From Nocardioides sp. REDSEA-S33_B3 (GTDB lineage: Bacteria > Actinomycetota > Actinomycetes > Propionibacteriales > Nocardioidaceae), in the NCBI GenBank assembly GCA_001627335.1, contig LUPK01000023.1, positions 1-35,862 on the forward strand: DNA of 35,862 nt. Direction: 5' to 3'. Of the stretch, positions 7,535 to 14,188 are shown piece by piece. The first letter of the stretch is position 1. Every line of letters starts with the position of its first letter. Made by a program: the position numbers and the translations under genes. The notes under the pieces were generated by a model. It saw only the letters and a program-made list of their open reading frames with translations. It was not told the DNA's origin and did not search any database.

Positions 7535-8694
7535 GTGACCGCCTCCAGCCTCGAGAGCCACTTGGTCTGCAGGACGCCGGGCCGGTTGGGGGCGATGAGC
7601 CGGGCCGGGTAGCCATGGTCGAGGTCGAGCGGCTCGCCGGAGAGCGCGAGCGCGACGAGGGTGCGGTCGTCGTCGGCGAAGTTGCCCTGCAGCAGGGTCG
7701 CGCGGAACGCGCCCCGCTCCTGCAGCGAGGTCACCTCGACCTCGGCGCCGCGCGGGGCGTCGACGAGGTCGAGGAGGTCGCGCAGCCGCACGCCGGTCCA
7801 CACCGCGGAGGCGCTCCACCCCTCGACGCACGCGATCGGCAGCTCCTCCGAGCGCTGAGGCATGGCCAGCAGGTCCTCGCGCGTCAGGGAGACGGTGGTG
7901 CCAGCGTGCGCCACCACCAGCCGGTACGCCGGTGACGACGCCGACTCCTCGACCCCGGCCGCGGCCGCGGTGCGGTTGATCGGCACGCCGCCCGGGCCGT
8001 CGCCGGAGCGGACCCCCAGGACGGACACGCGCCGCAGCCACGGGACGGTCGAGCCCGCGGTGGCCAGCACGGCCAGGCCCGCGGCGACCCAGGTCGAGCG
8101 CAGGAGTCCGCGACGGCTGAGCCCGCCACGGACCACGGCCTCGGGGCGGTCGAGGGCGGTGTCGTCGACGTCGCGCCCGAGCGCCTCACGGATGGTGGGC
8201 AGCTTGACGGCGACGTGCAGCAGCAGGGCGCCGATCGCGACCCAGGCCAGGGCGTAGTGGCTGCGGCGGAAGGAGAAGTCCCAGGGGTACCACTGGGTGG
8301 AGTTGAGCAGCCCGGTCACGAGCAGGAAGACCGAGGCCGAGACGAGCACGGCGATCGAGGCCCGCTCGGCGCCGTCGCGGGCGCGGGCCGCCCAGCCGCT
8401 GGGCAGCCCACGGACGAGCAGGGGCAGGACGCTCCACAGCTTGACCAGCAGCAGCGGGATGCAGGCGATGCCGGTGGTCACGTGCAGCCCCTGGGTGAGG
8501 CGGTAGCCCCACGACGGGCTGGTGGGGAATGGCACCGGCTGGGTGGGGTTCTGCGCGTAGTGGCTCACCAGGCCGGTGAGGAACGCGATGCCGAAGCAGA
8601 TCCCGAGCCACCGCCCGACGCGGGCCGTGACGGCGGCGCTGCGCAGGTGCGAGGTCTCGCGGGGCGCTCGTCGGAGTGCCGGGAGCAGGCTCAC
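7531..8694 (-). CDS. Membrane-bound molybdopterin oxidoreductase (MsrP/SUOX-like) with fused cytochrome-b-like domain
   Basis: The start is GTG 8694, overlapping the methyltransferase stop (GTGA); 387 aa. The N-terminal half has about four transmembrane helices with histidines that could ligate haem (H71, H146, H160). A twin-arginine-like motif SRRGLL (R194-R195) then leads into a fifth hydrophobic helix. The C-terminal half is a sulfite-oxidase-fold domain (Oxidored_molyb) with C289 in IACVEGWS as molybdenum ligand, plus HGYPARLIAPNRPG and KWLSRLE. The CVEGWS motif resembles CVEAWS of MsrP, the periplasmic methionine-sulfoxide reductase, more than sulfite oxidases. The catalytic domain is probably outside the membrane, fed with electrons through the helices. 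Its neighbours are glycosyltransferases and, further upstream, methylthioadenosine phosphorylase, so a methylthio or methylsulfoxide sugar is a possible substrate. That is inference. Confidence 0.88.
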   Translation of the reverse strand: MSLLPALRRAPRETSHLRSAAVTARVGRWLGICFGIAFLTGLVSHYAQNPTQPVPFPTSPSWGYRLTQGLHVTTGIACIPLLLVKLWSVLPLLVRGLPSGWAARARDGAERASIAVLVSASVFLLVTGLLNSTQWYPWDFSFRRSHYALAWVAIGALLLHVAVKLPTIREALGRDVDDTALDRPEAVVRGGLSRRGLLRSTWVAAGLAVLATAGSTVPWLRRVSVLGVRSGDGPGGVPINRTAAAAGVEESASSPAYRLVVAHAGTTVSLTREDLLAMPQRSEELPIACVEGWSASAVWTGVRLRDLLDLVDAPRGAEVEVTSLQERGAFRATLLQGNFADDDRTLVALALSGEPLDLDHGYPARLIAPNRPGVLQTKWLSRLEAVT

Positions 8695-9359
8695 GGCCGC
8701 CGCTCCAGGACGGCCAGCCACCGCTGGGGCGCGAACGGTGCGCGGGTCGTGACCGACCAGCCGGTCGCCCGGGCGAGGCCGAGGACGCCGTCGACACCGA
8801 CCACCGACCACCGGAAGGGGCGGCTGGTCGTGCCGGCCAGCTCCAGGCGCGCCCACCGGGTGGTCGACGGCACGCCGGGCGCGGCGAGCTCCACCACGAC
8901 GCGGCCGTCGGGCGCGAGCACCTCCCCGAGCCGGGCCAGCAGCGCCAGCGGGTCGCCGCCGATGCCGACGTTGCCGTCGGCCAGCAGCGCCGTGTGCCAA
9001 CGGCCCTCCCGCGGGATCGGGTCGAACACGCTGCCCTGCAGCGCGGCCACCCCGCGGGCCCTGGTCTGGGCCACGGCCTCCGGCACGACGTCGATGCCGA
9101 GCACCCGCCGGTCGCGTCCCTCGGCGAGCCGTTGCGCGAGCCGCCCGGGACCGCAGCCGACGTCGAGGGTGTCGCCGACGCACGCGGCGAGCAGGGCGTC
9201 GTCGTGGGGGTCCGCGGCGCGGGTCCACTCGTGGACCGGCAGCTCGGTTGGCCCGCCGTCGAGCCCGAGCACCCGGCACGGCACCCCGCGCAGCGCGTGG
9301 CTGAAGAGGCTGCTGAAGGACCGGTCGTGCAGGTCGGGGACCTCCTCGGCCAGGCTCAT
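8691..9359 (-). CDS. Class I SAM-dependent methyltransferase
   Basis: A 222-aa Rossmann-fold methyltransferase. Motif I is TLDVGCGPGRLAQRL, followed by an acidic residue in VLGIDVVPEAV, a motif-II-like TALLADGNVGIGGDPLALLA and LAPDGRVVVEL. The start ATG 9359 overlaps the DUF2064 gene stop (ATGA); an in-frame upstream extension is rejected because it lies inside that gene. Its stop overlaps the GTG of the oxidoreductase. The residues after the SAM site give no clear substrate. In this neighbourhood an O- or S-methylation of a glycan or lipid intermediate is plausible. I do not recall a methyltransferase in the matching M. tuberculosis locus, so this may be a lineage-specific addition. Confidence 0.9.
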   Translation of the reverse strand: MSLAEEVPDLHDRSFSSLFSHALRGVPCRVLGLDGGPTELPVHEWTRAADPHDDALLAACVGDTLDVGCGPGRLAQRLAEGRDRRVLGIDVVPEAVAQTRARGVAALQGSVFDPIPREGRWHTALLADGNVGIGGDPLALLARLGEVLAPDGRVVVELAAPGVPSTTRWARLELAGTTSRPFRWSVVGVDGVLGLARATGWSVTTRAPFAPQRWLAVLERRP

Positions 9360-10033
9360 GCGTCCACCCCCAGCCACGCCCGGGCGAAGCGGGAGGACGG
9401 GCACGCGGCCGCCACCACGTCGGCGTCCGCGACGGTGTCGACGTCACGCTCGACCGGCGCCGTCCCGACCTCCAGGCCGCGGGCGCGCAGGGCGGCCAGG
9501 GTGTCGTCGTGGGTGCGCTCTGTCGACATCTCGACCCCGGCGAGCACCGCGGCGTCGTGCGGGTCGCGCAGCGCCAGCACCCACCAGCCGCCGTCCTCGG
9601 CGGGCCCGAGCACGGCGTCGTGCCGCTCGAGCCCAGCGACGACGAGGTGGAGCAGGTCGGGGGTCAGCTGCGGGGTGTCCATGCCGACCTGCACGACTGG
9701 GCCGGGGCCCGAGTCCGCGACGTCGGCGTGCGCAGCGGCGAGCCGCTCGTCGAAGCCCTCGCCGCGCTGCGGGTGCACGTGCCAGCCCCGCGTGGCGGCC
9801 AGCAGGGCAGGGCCGTCGACGGCCTCGGCGAGGTCACCGGCGAGCGCGAGGTGGCAGTGCTCCGCGCCGTACGCCGCCGTGCAGGCCTCCACGGTGTCGA
9901 GCAGCGCGGCCGCGGCCAGCTCGGCGGCCCGCTCGAGGCCGACGTCGGCGCCCAGCCGGGTCTTCACCCGTCCGGCGACGGGCGCCTTGGCGAGCACCAG
10001 TGCGCGCACGGGGCCGACGGGAGAGCCGCTCAT
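9356..10033 (-). CDS. DUF2064 / TIGR04282-family GT-A-fold transferase
   Basis: The 225-aa product begins with the nucleotidyl/glycosyltransferase-like ALVLAKAPVAGRVKTRLG, has a metal-site-like QVGMDTPQLTPDLL and the family signature GPAEDGGWWVLALRDP, and ends SSRFARAWLGVDA. The family (PF09837, TIGR04282) has a GT-A fold related to MobA/CofC-type nucleotidyltransferases. Automatic pipelines often label it arsenosugar-biosynthesis glycosyltransferase, but no arsenic gene is present here. The start ATG 10033 overlaps the GT2 stop (ATGA). From memory, a member (Rv0540) sits beside a GT2 protein (Rv0539) in M. tuberculosis in the same order. A likely job is activating or transferring a sugar phosphate. 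The precise reaction is unknown. Confidence 0.9.
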   Translation of the reverse strand: MSGSPVGPVRALVLAKAPVAGRVKTRLGADVGLERAAELAAAALLDTVEACTAAYGAEHCHLALAGDLAEAVDGPALLAATRGWHVHPQRGEGFDERLAAAHADVADSGPGPVVQVGMDTPQLTPDLLHLVVAGLERHDAVLGPAEDGGWWVLALRDPHDAAVLAGVEMSTERTHDDTLAALRARGLEVGTAPVERDVDTVADADVVAAACPSSRFARAWLGVDA

Positions 10034-10731
10034 GACAGCACCCGCCAGAAGTCGCGGGCGGCACGGACCGTGCCGCGCACGGACCCGGAGACCTTCGAGC
10101 GGGTGCCCTCGGCGCGCGGGTGGTAGTCGACGTCGTGCTCGCTGACCCGCCAGCCGGCGACGGTGAGCTTCTGCAGCAGCTCGACGGGGTAGCCGAAGCG
10201 GCGGTCGCGCACGTCGAGGTCGAGCAGCGCGCGTCGGTCGAGCACCCGCATCGGCGCGATGTCGTGGGCGGCCATGCTCAGGCGGCGACGCAGCCACCAG
10301 ACGATGATGTTGTTGCCCAGGCGGGCGTGCCAGGGCCAGACCCGGCGGTCGACCGGTCGACGGCGGCCCAGGGCGGCGTCGGCGCGGCCCGAGCGCACGT
10401 CGTCGAGCATCGGCAGCAGCTGCTCGGGGTCGAAGCTGCCGTCGCCGTCCATGAAGGCGACGTGGTCGTGCGTGGCGGCCAGCAGCCCGGCGTGGACGGC
10501 CGCGCCGTAGCCCGGCGTCGACTCCCGCACCACGTGGGCCCCCAGCCGCTCGGCCACCGCGGCGGTGTCGTCGGTCGAGCCGTTGTCGACCACGATCACT
10601 CGGAACTGCGCCGGCACCCGCGGCAGCAGCGTCGCCAGGGCCGGGCCTTCGTCCCGGCACGGAAGCACCAGGTCCGCGACGGGGCCGGCCACCGGGTCGG
10701 CCGTCGGGACGGCAGGGTCGGGTGCGGGCAT
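10030..10731 (-). CDS. GT2 glycosyltransferase, polyprenyl-phosphate sugar synthase type
   Basis: A 233-aa soluble GT2 enzyme of the dolichol/polyprenyl-phosphate mannose synthase class. It has LVLPCRDEGPAL, nucleotide-binding VIVVDNGSTDDTAAVAERL, the metal motif FMDGDGSFDPEQL and a C-terminal basic RAEGTRSKVSGSVRGT loop, with no C-terminal membrane domain. It would move a sugar from a nucleotide onto polyprenyl phosphate at the inner membrane face, for later use by a GT-C enzyme. The start ATG 10731 is supported by a TACGGT -10 box 7 nt upstream, predicting a leaderless mRNA. It is the first gene of seven overlapping genes ending with the histidine kinase, and is divergent from a GT-C-like membrane protein. 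It resembles Rv0539 of M. tuberculosis, from memory. Confidence 0.92.
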   Translation of the reverse strand: MPAPDPAVPTADPVAGPVADLVLPCRDEGPALATLLPRVPAQFRVIVVDNGSTDDTAAVAERLGAHVVRESTPGYGAAVHAGLLAATHDHVAFMDGDGSFDPEQLLPMLDDVRSGRADAALGRRRPVDRRVWPWHARLGNNIIVWWLRRRLSMAAHDIAPMRVLDRRALLDLDVRDRRFGYPVELLQKLTVAGWRVSEHDVDYHPRAEGTRSKVSGSVRGTVRAARDFWRVLS

Positions 10732-10738
10732 GGCAGCG

Positions 10739-10744
10739 ACCGTA
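10739..10744 (-). promoter_or_regulatory. Leaderless -10 box of the GT2 operon
   Basis: TACGGT on the minus strand, 7 nt before ATG 10731. The spacing places the transcription start on the ATG. Confidence 0.6.
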
Positions 10745-10833
10745 GCCCGAGGCCGGTACCGCAGGGGTGGGGCAACTCTTACGGCCTCGTGACACCGCCT
10801 CGTCGAGCGGTGCGGTCGCTGGGCGGCTCCCCC

Positions 10834-10839
10834 TACAGT
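10834..10839 (+). promoter_or_regulatory. Leaderless -10 box of the GT-C gene
   Basis: TACAGT 7 nt before ATG 10847, again predicting transcription from the start codon. With 10739-10744 it forms a divergent promoter pair within 115 nt. Confidence 0.6.
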
Positions 10840-10846
10840 CGCGGGC

Positions 10847-12292
10847 ATGCCCTCCCCCGCGGTCGCTCGGCCCGCCGACCCGTCCGGCGACCCGTCCGCA
10901 GCCCCCTCCACCGCCGGGTCCCACCGCGCCGCGACGGTCGGCGTCGTGCTCGTCGGGCTGCTGGTGATCGCCGCGTTCACCGTGCCGCACCTGGTCGGCT
11001 GGGAGGTGCACACCCGGGCGCCGCGCTCCCAGGTCGAGGAGCTGGTGATCCCGCCGCTGCACGGGTGGTTCGCCCCGCAGTGGTTCGGCCCCGGGACGCT
11101 GCCGGCGATCGCGCTGGGCCTGGGCGGCTGGTGGTGGGGCGTGCGCTGGGCGCGGGTCGCGCCGTGGCGTGGCCTGCTGCTCGCGACGTACCTCCTGGCG
11201 CTCGGGTGGTGCCTCGCCCTCGCCCTGGTCGACGGCCCGAGCGGGCTCTCGCGGGTGCTGGGCCACCCGGTGGAGTACCTCCCCACGGCGCGCTCGATCG
11301 ACGACGTGGGCCTGCTGCTGGCCGAGTACGTCGACCGCATCTCCTACGACGCCTCGCCCCGCAACTGGCCGACCCACGTCGCTGGGCACCCGCCGCTGAT
11401 GCTGCTGTTCTTCGTCGGGCTGGTGCAGGTGGGCCTCGGCGGCGACCTGGCCGCCGGTGTCGTGGTCACCGTGGTCGGCGCCTCGATGCCGGTGGCGGTG
11501 CTGGTGACGCTGCGCGCCCTCGCGGGCCACGACCTCGCCCGACGGCTCGCGGTGCCGCTCGCGCTGTCCCCCGTGGCCGTCTTCGTCGCGGTCTCCGCGG
11601 ACGCGGTGATCGGTGCGGTCGTCGCCTGGGGACTGGCCTGCCTCGCACTCGCGAGCCGGCCCGGGGACGAGGGTCCCGACCGATGCAGCCGCTGGGGCTG
11701 GTCGGTGGCGGCCGGCCTGCTCCTGGGCTGCTCGGTGCTGATGTCCTACGGCATGCCGCTGGTCGGGCTCGTCGCGCTCGCCGTCATCACGGCCGGCCGA
11801 GCCTGGCGGACGCCGGTCTTCCCGGTGACCGTGGCGGCAGCGCTGGTGCCGGTGCTCGGCTTCGCGGTCGCCGGCTTCGCGTGGTGGGAGGCCTACCCCG
11901 TGCTGCACGAGCGCTACTGGGACGGCATCGCCTCGATCCGCCCGGCGTCGTACTGGCTCTGGGGCAACCTCGCCGCCCTCGCCGTCATCACCGGCCCCGC
12001 CGTGTGGGGCGGGCTGGGCGTGCTGGTGACCCGGGTCCGTCCGCACGCACAACGTGCGCTGCCCGAGCCCGAGCGCGTCGTCCTCCTGCTGGCCGGTGCG
12101 ATGCTGCTGGTCGTGCTCGCCGCCGACGCGTCACGGATGAGCAAGTCGGAGGTCGAGCGGATCTGGGTGCCGTTCGTGCCGTGGCTGACGCTCACCGTCG
12201 CGCTGCTGCCGCCCCGGTGGCGCTCGCCCGCCCTGCTCGCGCAGGTCGTGACGGCCCTCGCGGTGCAGCACCTGGCCTACACGACCTGGTGA
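10847..12292 (+). CDS. Polytopic membrane protein, probable GT-C glycosyltransferase
   Basis: A 481-aa protein with a proline/alanine-rich cytoplasmic N-terminus (about 25 aa) and roughly ten to twelve hydrophobic helices. The large external loop after helix 1 (VGWEVHTRAPRSQVEELVIP) and the later segment YVDRISYDASPRNWPTHVAG followed by HPPLMLLFF resemble the acidic catalytic loop and H-P-L region of GT-C transferases that use polyprenyl-phosphate sugars. It matches in size and context the integral membrane proteins of the M. tuberculosis Rv0535-Rv0541c locus, one of which (Rv0541c) I recall as the methylthioxylose transferase. The start ATG follows TACAGT by 7 nt. It ends 6 nt before the convergent epimerase stop. 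The donor would come from the divergent GT2 enzyme. Acceptor and sugar are not readable from the sequence. Confidence 0.8.
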   Translation: MPSPAVARPADPSGDPSAAPSTAGSHRAATVGVVLVGLLVIAAFTVPHLVGWEVHTRAPRSQVEELVIPPLHGWFAPQWFGPGTLPAIALGLGGWWWGVRWARVAPWRGLLLATYLLALGWCLALALVDGPSGLSRVLGHPVEYLPTARSIDDVGLLLAEYVDRISYDASPRNWPTHVAGHPPLMLLFFVGLVQVGLGGDLAAGVVVTVVGASMPVAVLVTLRALAGHDLARRLAVPLALSPVAVFVAVSADAVIGAVVAWGLACLALASRPGDEGPDRCSRWGWSVAAGLLLGCSVLMSYGMPLVGLVALAVITAGRAWRTPVFPVTVAAALVPVLGFAVAGFAWWEAYPVLHERYWDGIASIRPASYWLWGNLAALAVITGPAVWGGLGVLVTRVRPHAQRALPEPERVVLLLAGAMLLVVLAADASRMSKSEVERIWVPFVPWLTLTVALLPPRWRSPALLAQVVTALAVQHLAYTTW

Positions 12293-12298
12293 GGACCC

Positions 12299-13351
12299 TC
12301 AGGGACGCAAGGGCGCGGTGGCGAAGGCCGTCAGCCCGACGTCGGGCAGCACCTCCGCGCTGAACCCGAGCTCCGCGCGCGCCCGCTCCGGCGAAGCCAC
12401 GATGTGCCGCACGTCCCCGAGCCGGTAGCCGCCGGTCACCTCCGGCGCGAGGTCGCGTCCGGTCCCCTCCGCCACCAGCTCGGCGACCCGGCGGATGCCG
12501 ACCGGGTGGCCGGAGGCGACGTTGTAGGCGCGGTGGTGCCCCGCCGGCGCCTCGAGCACCGCGTCGAGCGAGGCGAGGTTGGCGCGCGCGACGTCGGTGA
12601 CGTGCACGAAGTCGCGCATCTGCTCGCCGTCCTCGTAGACCGTCGGCGCCTCACCGCGCTCGAGGGAGGAGCGGAACATCGCCGCGACGCCGGAGTACGG
12701 CGTGTCCCGCGGCATCCCCGGGCCGTAGACGTTGTGGTAGCGCAGCGACACCGCCGCCGCGTCGGCCTGGCGCACCCACGCGGTGGCGTAGTGCTCCTGC
12801 GCGACCTTGGAGGCGGCGTAGCTCGACCGCGGCTCGAGCCGGGCGTCCTCGTCGACCAGCGCCCAGGCCAGCGGCCCCCCGCAGACCGGGCACGGGTTGT
12901 CGAAGCGACCGGCGTCGAGGTCCTCGCGCGAGCGCACGCCCGGCACCTGCTCGCCGTGCTCGGCGCAGGTGTAGCGGCCCTCGCCGTAGACGACCATGCT
13001 CGAGGCCTGCACCAGCCGGTGCACGCCGGCCTCGTGCATCGCGGCCATCAGGGCGGCGGTGCCGAGGTCGTTGTGGGCGGCGTACGCCGGCAGGTCGGCC
13101 ACCGTGACGCCCGCCCCGACCACGGCCGCCTGGTGGCACACGGCGTCGACGCCGCGCAGCAGACCGGCCCAGGTCTCGGACGAGGCGGCCTCGCGCACGT
13201 CGAGGGCGTGGGTGTCCTCGGGTGCGCTGGAGGAGCCGTGCGCCATCGGCAGCATCAGGTCGACCCGGACGACCTCGTCGCCGCGGGCCTCGAGGGCCTC
13301 GGCGACAGCGGCCCCGATGAAGCCGGCGGACCCGGTGAGCAGCACCCTCAC
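12299..13351 (-). CDS. NAD-dependent epimerase/dehydratase with a C-H-CxxC insertion
   Basis: An extended SDR sugar-nucleotide epimerase of 350 aa. It has the NAD site GSAGFIG (residues 7-13), catalytic Y178 and K182 in SSYAASK, S117/S118 in QASSMVVYGE, and the product-loop region LRYHNVYGPGMPRDTPYSG. Between the Ser and Tyr motifs is an insertion with C129, H132, C154 and C157 (TCAEHG ... CPVCGG), likely binding zinc. I recall similar insertions in dTDP-L-rhamnose 4-epimerase-type enzymes. The start GTG 13351 overlaps the MTAP stop (GTGA), so it is co-translated with methylthioadenosine phosphorylase, as galE3 (Rv0536) follows Rv0535 in M. tuberculosis. In an MTX-like pathway it could invert the ribo sugar to the xylo form at C3. 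That is inference; a UDP- or dTDP-hexose 4-epimerase is the main alternative. Confidence 0.9.
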   Translation of the reverse strand: MRVLLTGSAGFIGAAVAEALEARGDEVVRVDLMLPMAHGSSSAPEDTHALDVREAASSETWAGLLRGVDAVCHQAAVVGAGVTVADLPAYAAHNDLGTAALMAAMHEAGVHRLVQASSMVVYGEGRYTCAEHGEQVPGVRSREDLDAGRFDNPCPVCGGPLAWALVDEDARLEPRSSYAASKVAQEHYATAWVRQADAAAVSLRYHNVYGPGMPRDTPYSGVAAMFRSSLERGEAPTVYEDGEQMRDFVHVTDVARANLASLDAVLEAPAGHHRAYNVASGHPVGIRRVAELVAEGTGRDLAPEVTGGYRLGDVRHIVASPERARAELGFSAEVLPDVGLTAFATAPLRP

Positions 13352-14184
13352 GCGGTGCCGCCGGGGATCTCGTAGGTGAGGTCGACGCCGTCGGTCCAGC
13401 TGCCGCAGGTGCAGCCGTCGGGGTCGGGCAGCGCCTCGATGGTCGCCGACAGCAGTCCGGTGAGCCGCTCGAGGTTGGCCTTGAAGAGCGCGAAGACCTC
13501 CTCCTGGCTGACCCCGCTGCCCTCCTCGGCGCCGGCGTCCATGTCGGTGACCAGCGCGATCGAGGCGTAGCACTGCCCCATCTCGCGGGCCAGCGCCGCC
13601 TCGGGCAGCGCGGTCATGTTGATCAGCGTCCAGCCCTGCTCGGCGTAGGAGCGCGACTCGGCGCGGGTGGAGAAGCGGGGGCCCTCGATGACGACCATGG
13701 TGCCGCCGTCGGTGACGTCGGGGGCGGCGCCGAGCACGGCACTGCGCAGCCCCGGGCAGTAGGGGTCGCCGAAGGGCAGGTGCACCGCTCCCCTCTCCAC
13801 GAAGGACGGGACTCGGCGGTAGGTGCGGTCGACGAGCTGGTCGGGCACGACCACGTCGCCGGGCGCCACCTCGGGGCGCAGGCCACCGACGGCGCAGGGC
13901 GCGAGGACCTGGCGAACGCCGAGGGAGCGCAGCGCCCAGAGGTTGGCACGAGCGGGGATCGCGTGCGGCGGGAAGTCGTGGTGGGCACCGTGCCGCGGGA
14001 CGAACGCGACCCGTCGGCCGGCGACGGTGGCGATCGCGATCGGCGCCGAGGGGTCGCCGTACGGCGTCTCGACCCGCACCTCCTCGGGGTCGGTGAGGAA
14101 GGAGTAGAAGCCGGTGCCGCCGATGACGGCGATGTCCGCCCGGGCAGCGAGGTCGGGCCGTGCCGTGGCCTGCGTGGAGGTCAT
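13348..14184 (-). CDS. mtnP: S-methyl-5'-thioadenosine phosphorylase
   Basis: A 278-aa purine-nucleoside-phosphorylase-fold enzyme. It would cleave 5'-methylthioadenosine (MTA) with phosphate to adenine and 5-methylthioribose-1-phosphate. Motifs are VIGGTGFYSF (phosphate loop), VPRHGAHHDFPPH, IEGPRFSTRAESR, LINMTALPEA (the N-M-T of MTA phosphorylases) and LVTDMDAGAE. The C-terminus has DGCTCGSW, resembling the Cys-rich tail of the M. tuberculosis enzyme Rv0535. The ATG follows the MFS stop by 4 nt and the stop overlaps the epimerase GTG. MTA phosphorylases usually serve methionine/adenine salvage. No methionine-salvage genes (mtnA and onward) are visible here, and the adjacent sugar genes suggest the methylthioribose-1-phosphate is used for glycan synthesis. 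Confidence 0.92.
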   Translation of the reverse strand: MTSTQATARPDLAARADIAVIGGTGFYSFLTDPEEVRVETPYGDPSAPIAIATVAGRRVAFVPRHGAHHDFPPHAIPARANLWALRSLGVRQVLAPCAVGGLRPEVAPGDVVVPDQLVDRTYRRVPSFVERGAVHLPFGDPYCPGLRSAVLGAAPDVTDGGTMVVIEGPRFSTRAESRSYAEQGWTLINMTALPEAALAREMGQCYASIALVTDMDAGAEEGSGVSQEEVFALFKANLERLTGLLSATIEALPDPDGCTCGSWTDGVDLTYEIPGGTA

Positions 14185-14188
14185 GGGG

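Noticed and set aside
9356..10033. Arsenosugar biosynthesis role for the DUF2064 protein
   Set aside because: The family label exists, but no arsM-like, radical SAM or other arsenic gene is visible. The neighbours fit methylthio-sugar metabolism better.
13348..14184. Simple methionine-salvage role for the MTA phosphorylase
   Set aside because: Not excluded, but no other methionine-salvage gene is nearby, and the co-translated epimerase and adjacent glycosyltransferases point elsewhere.
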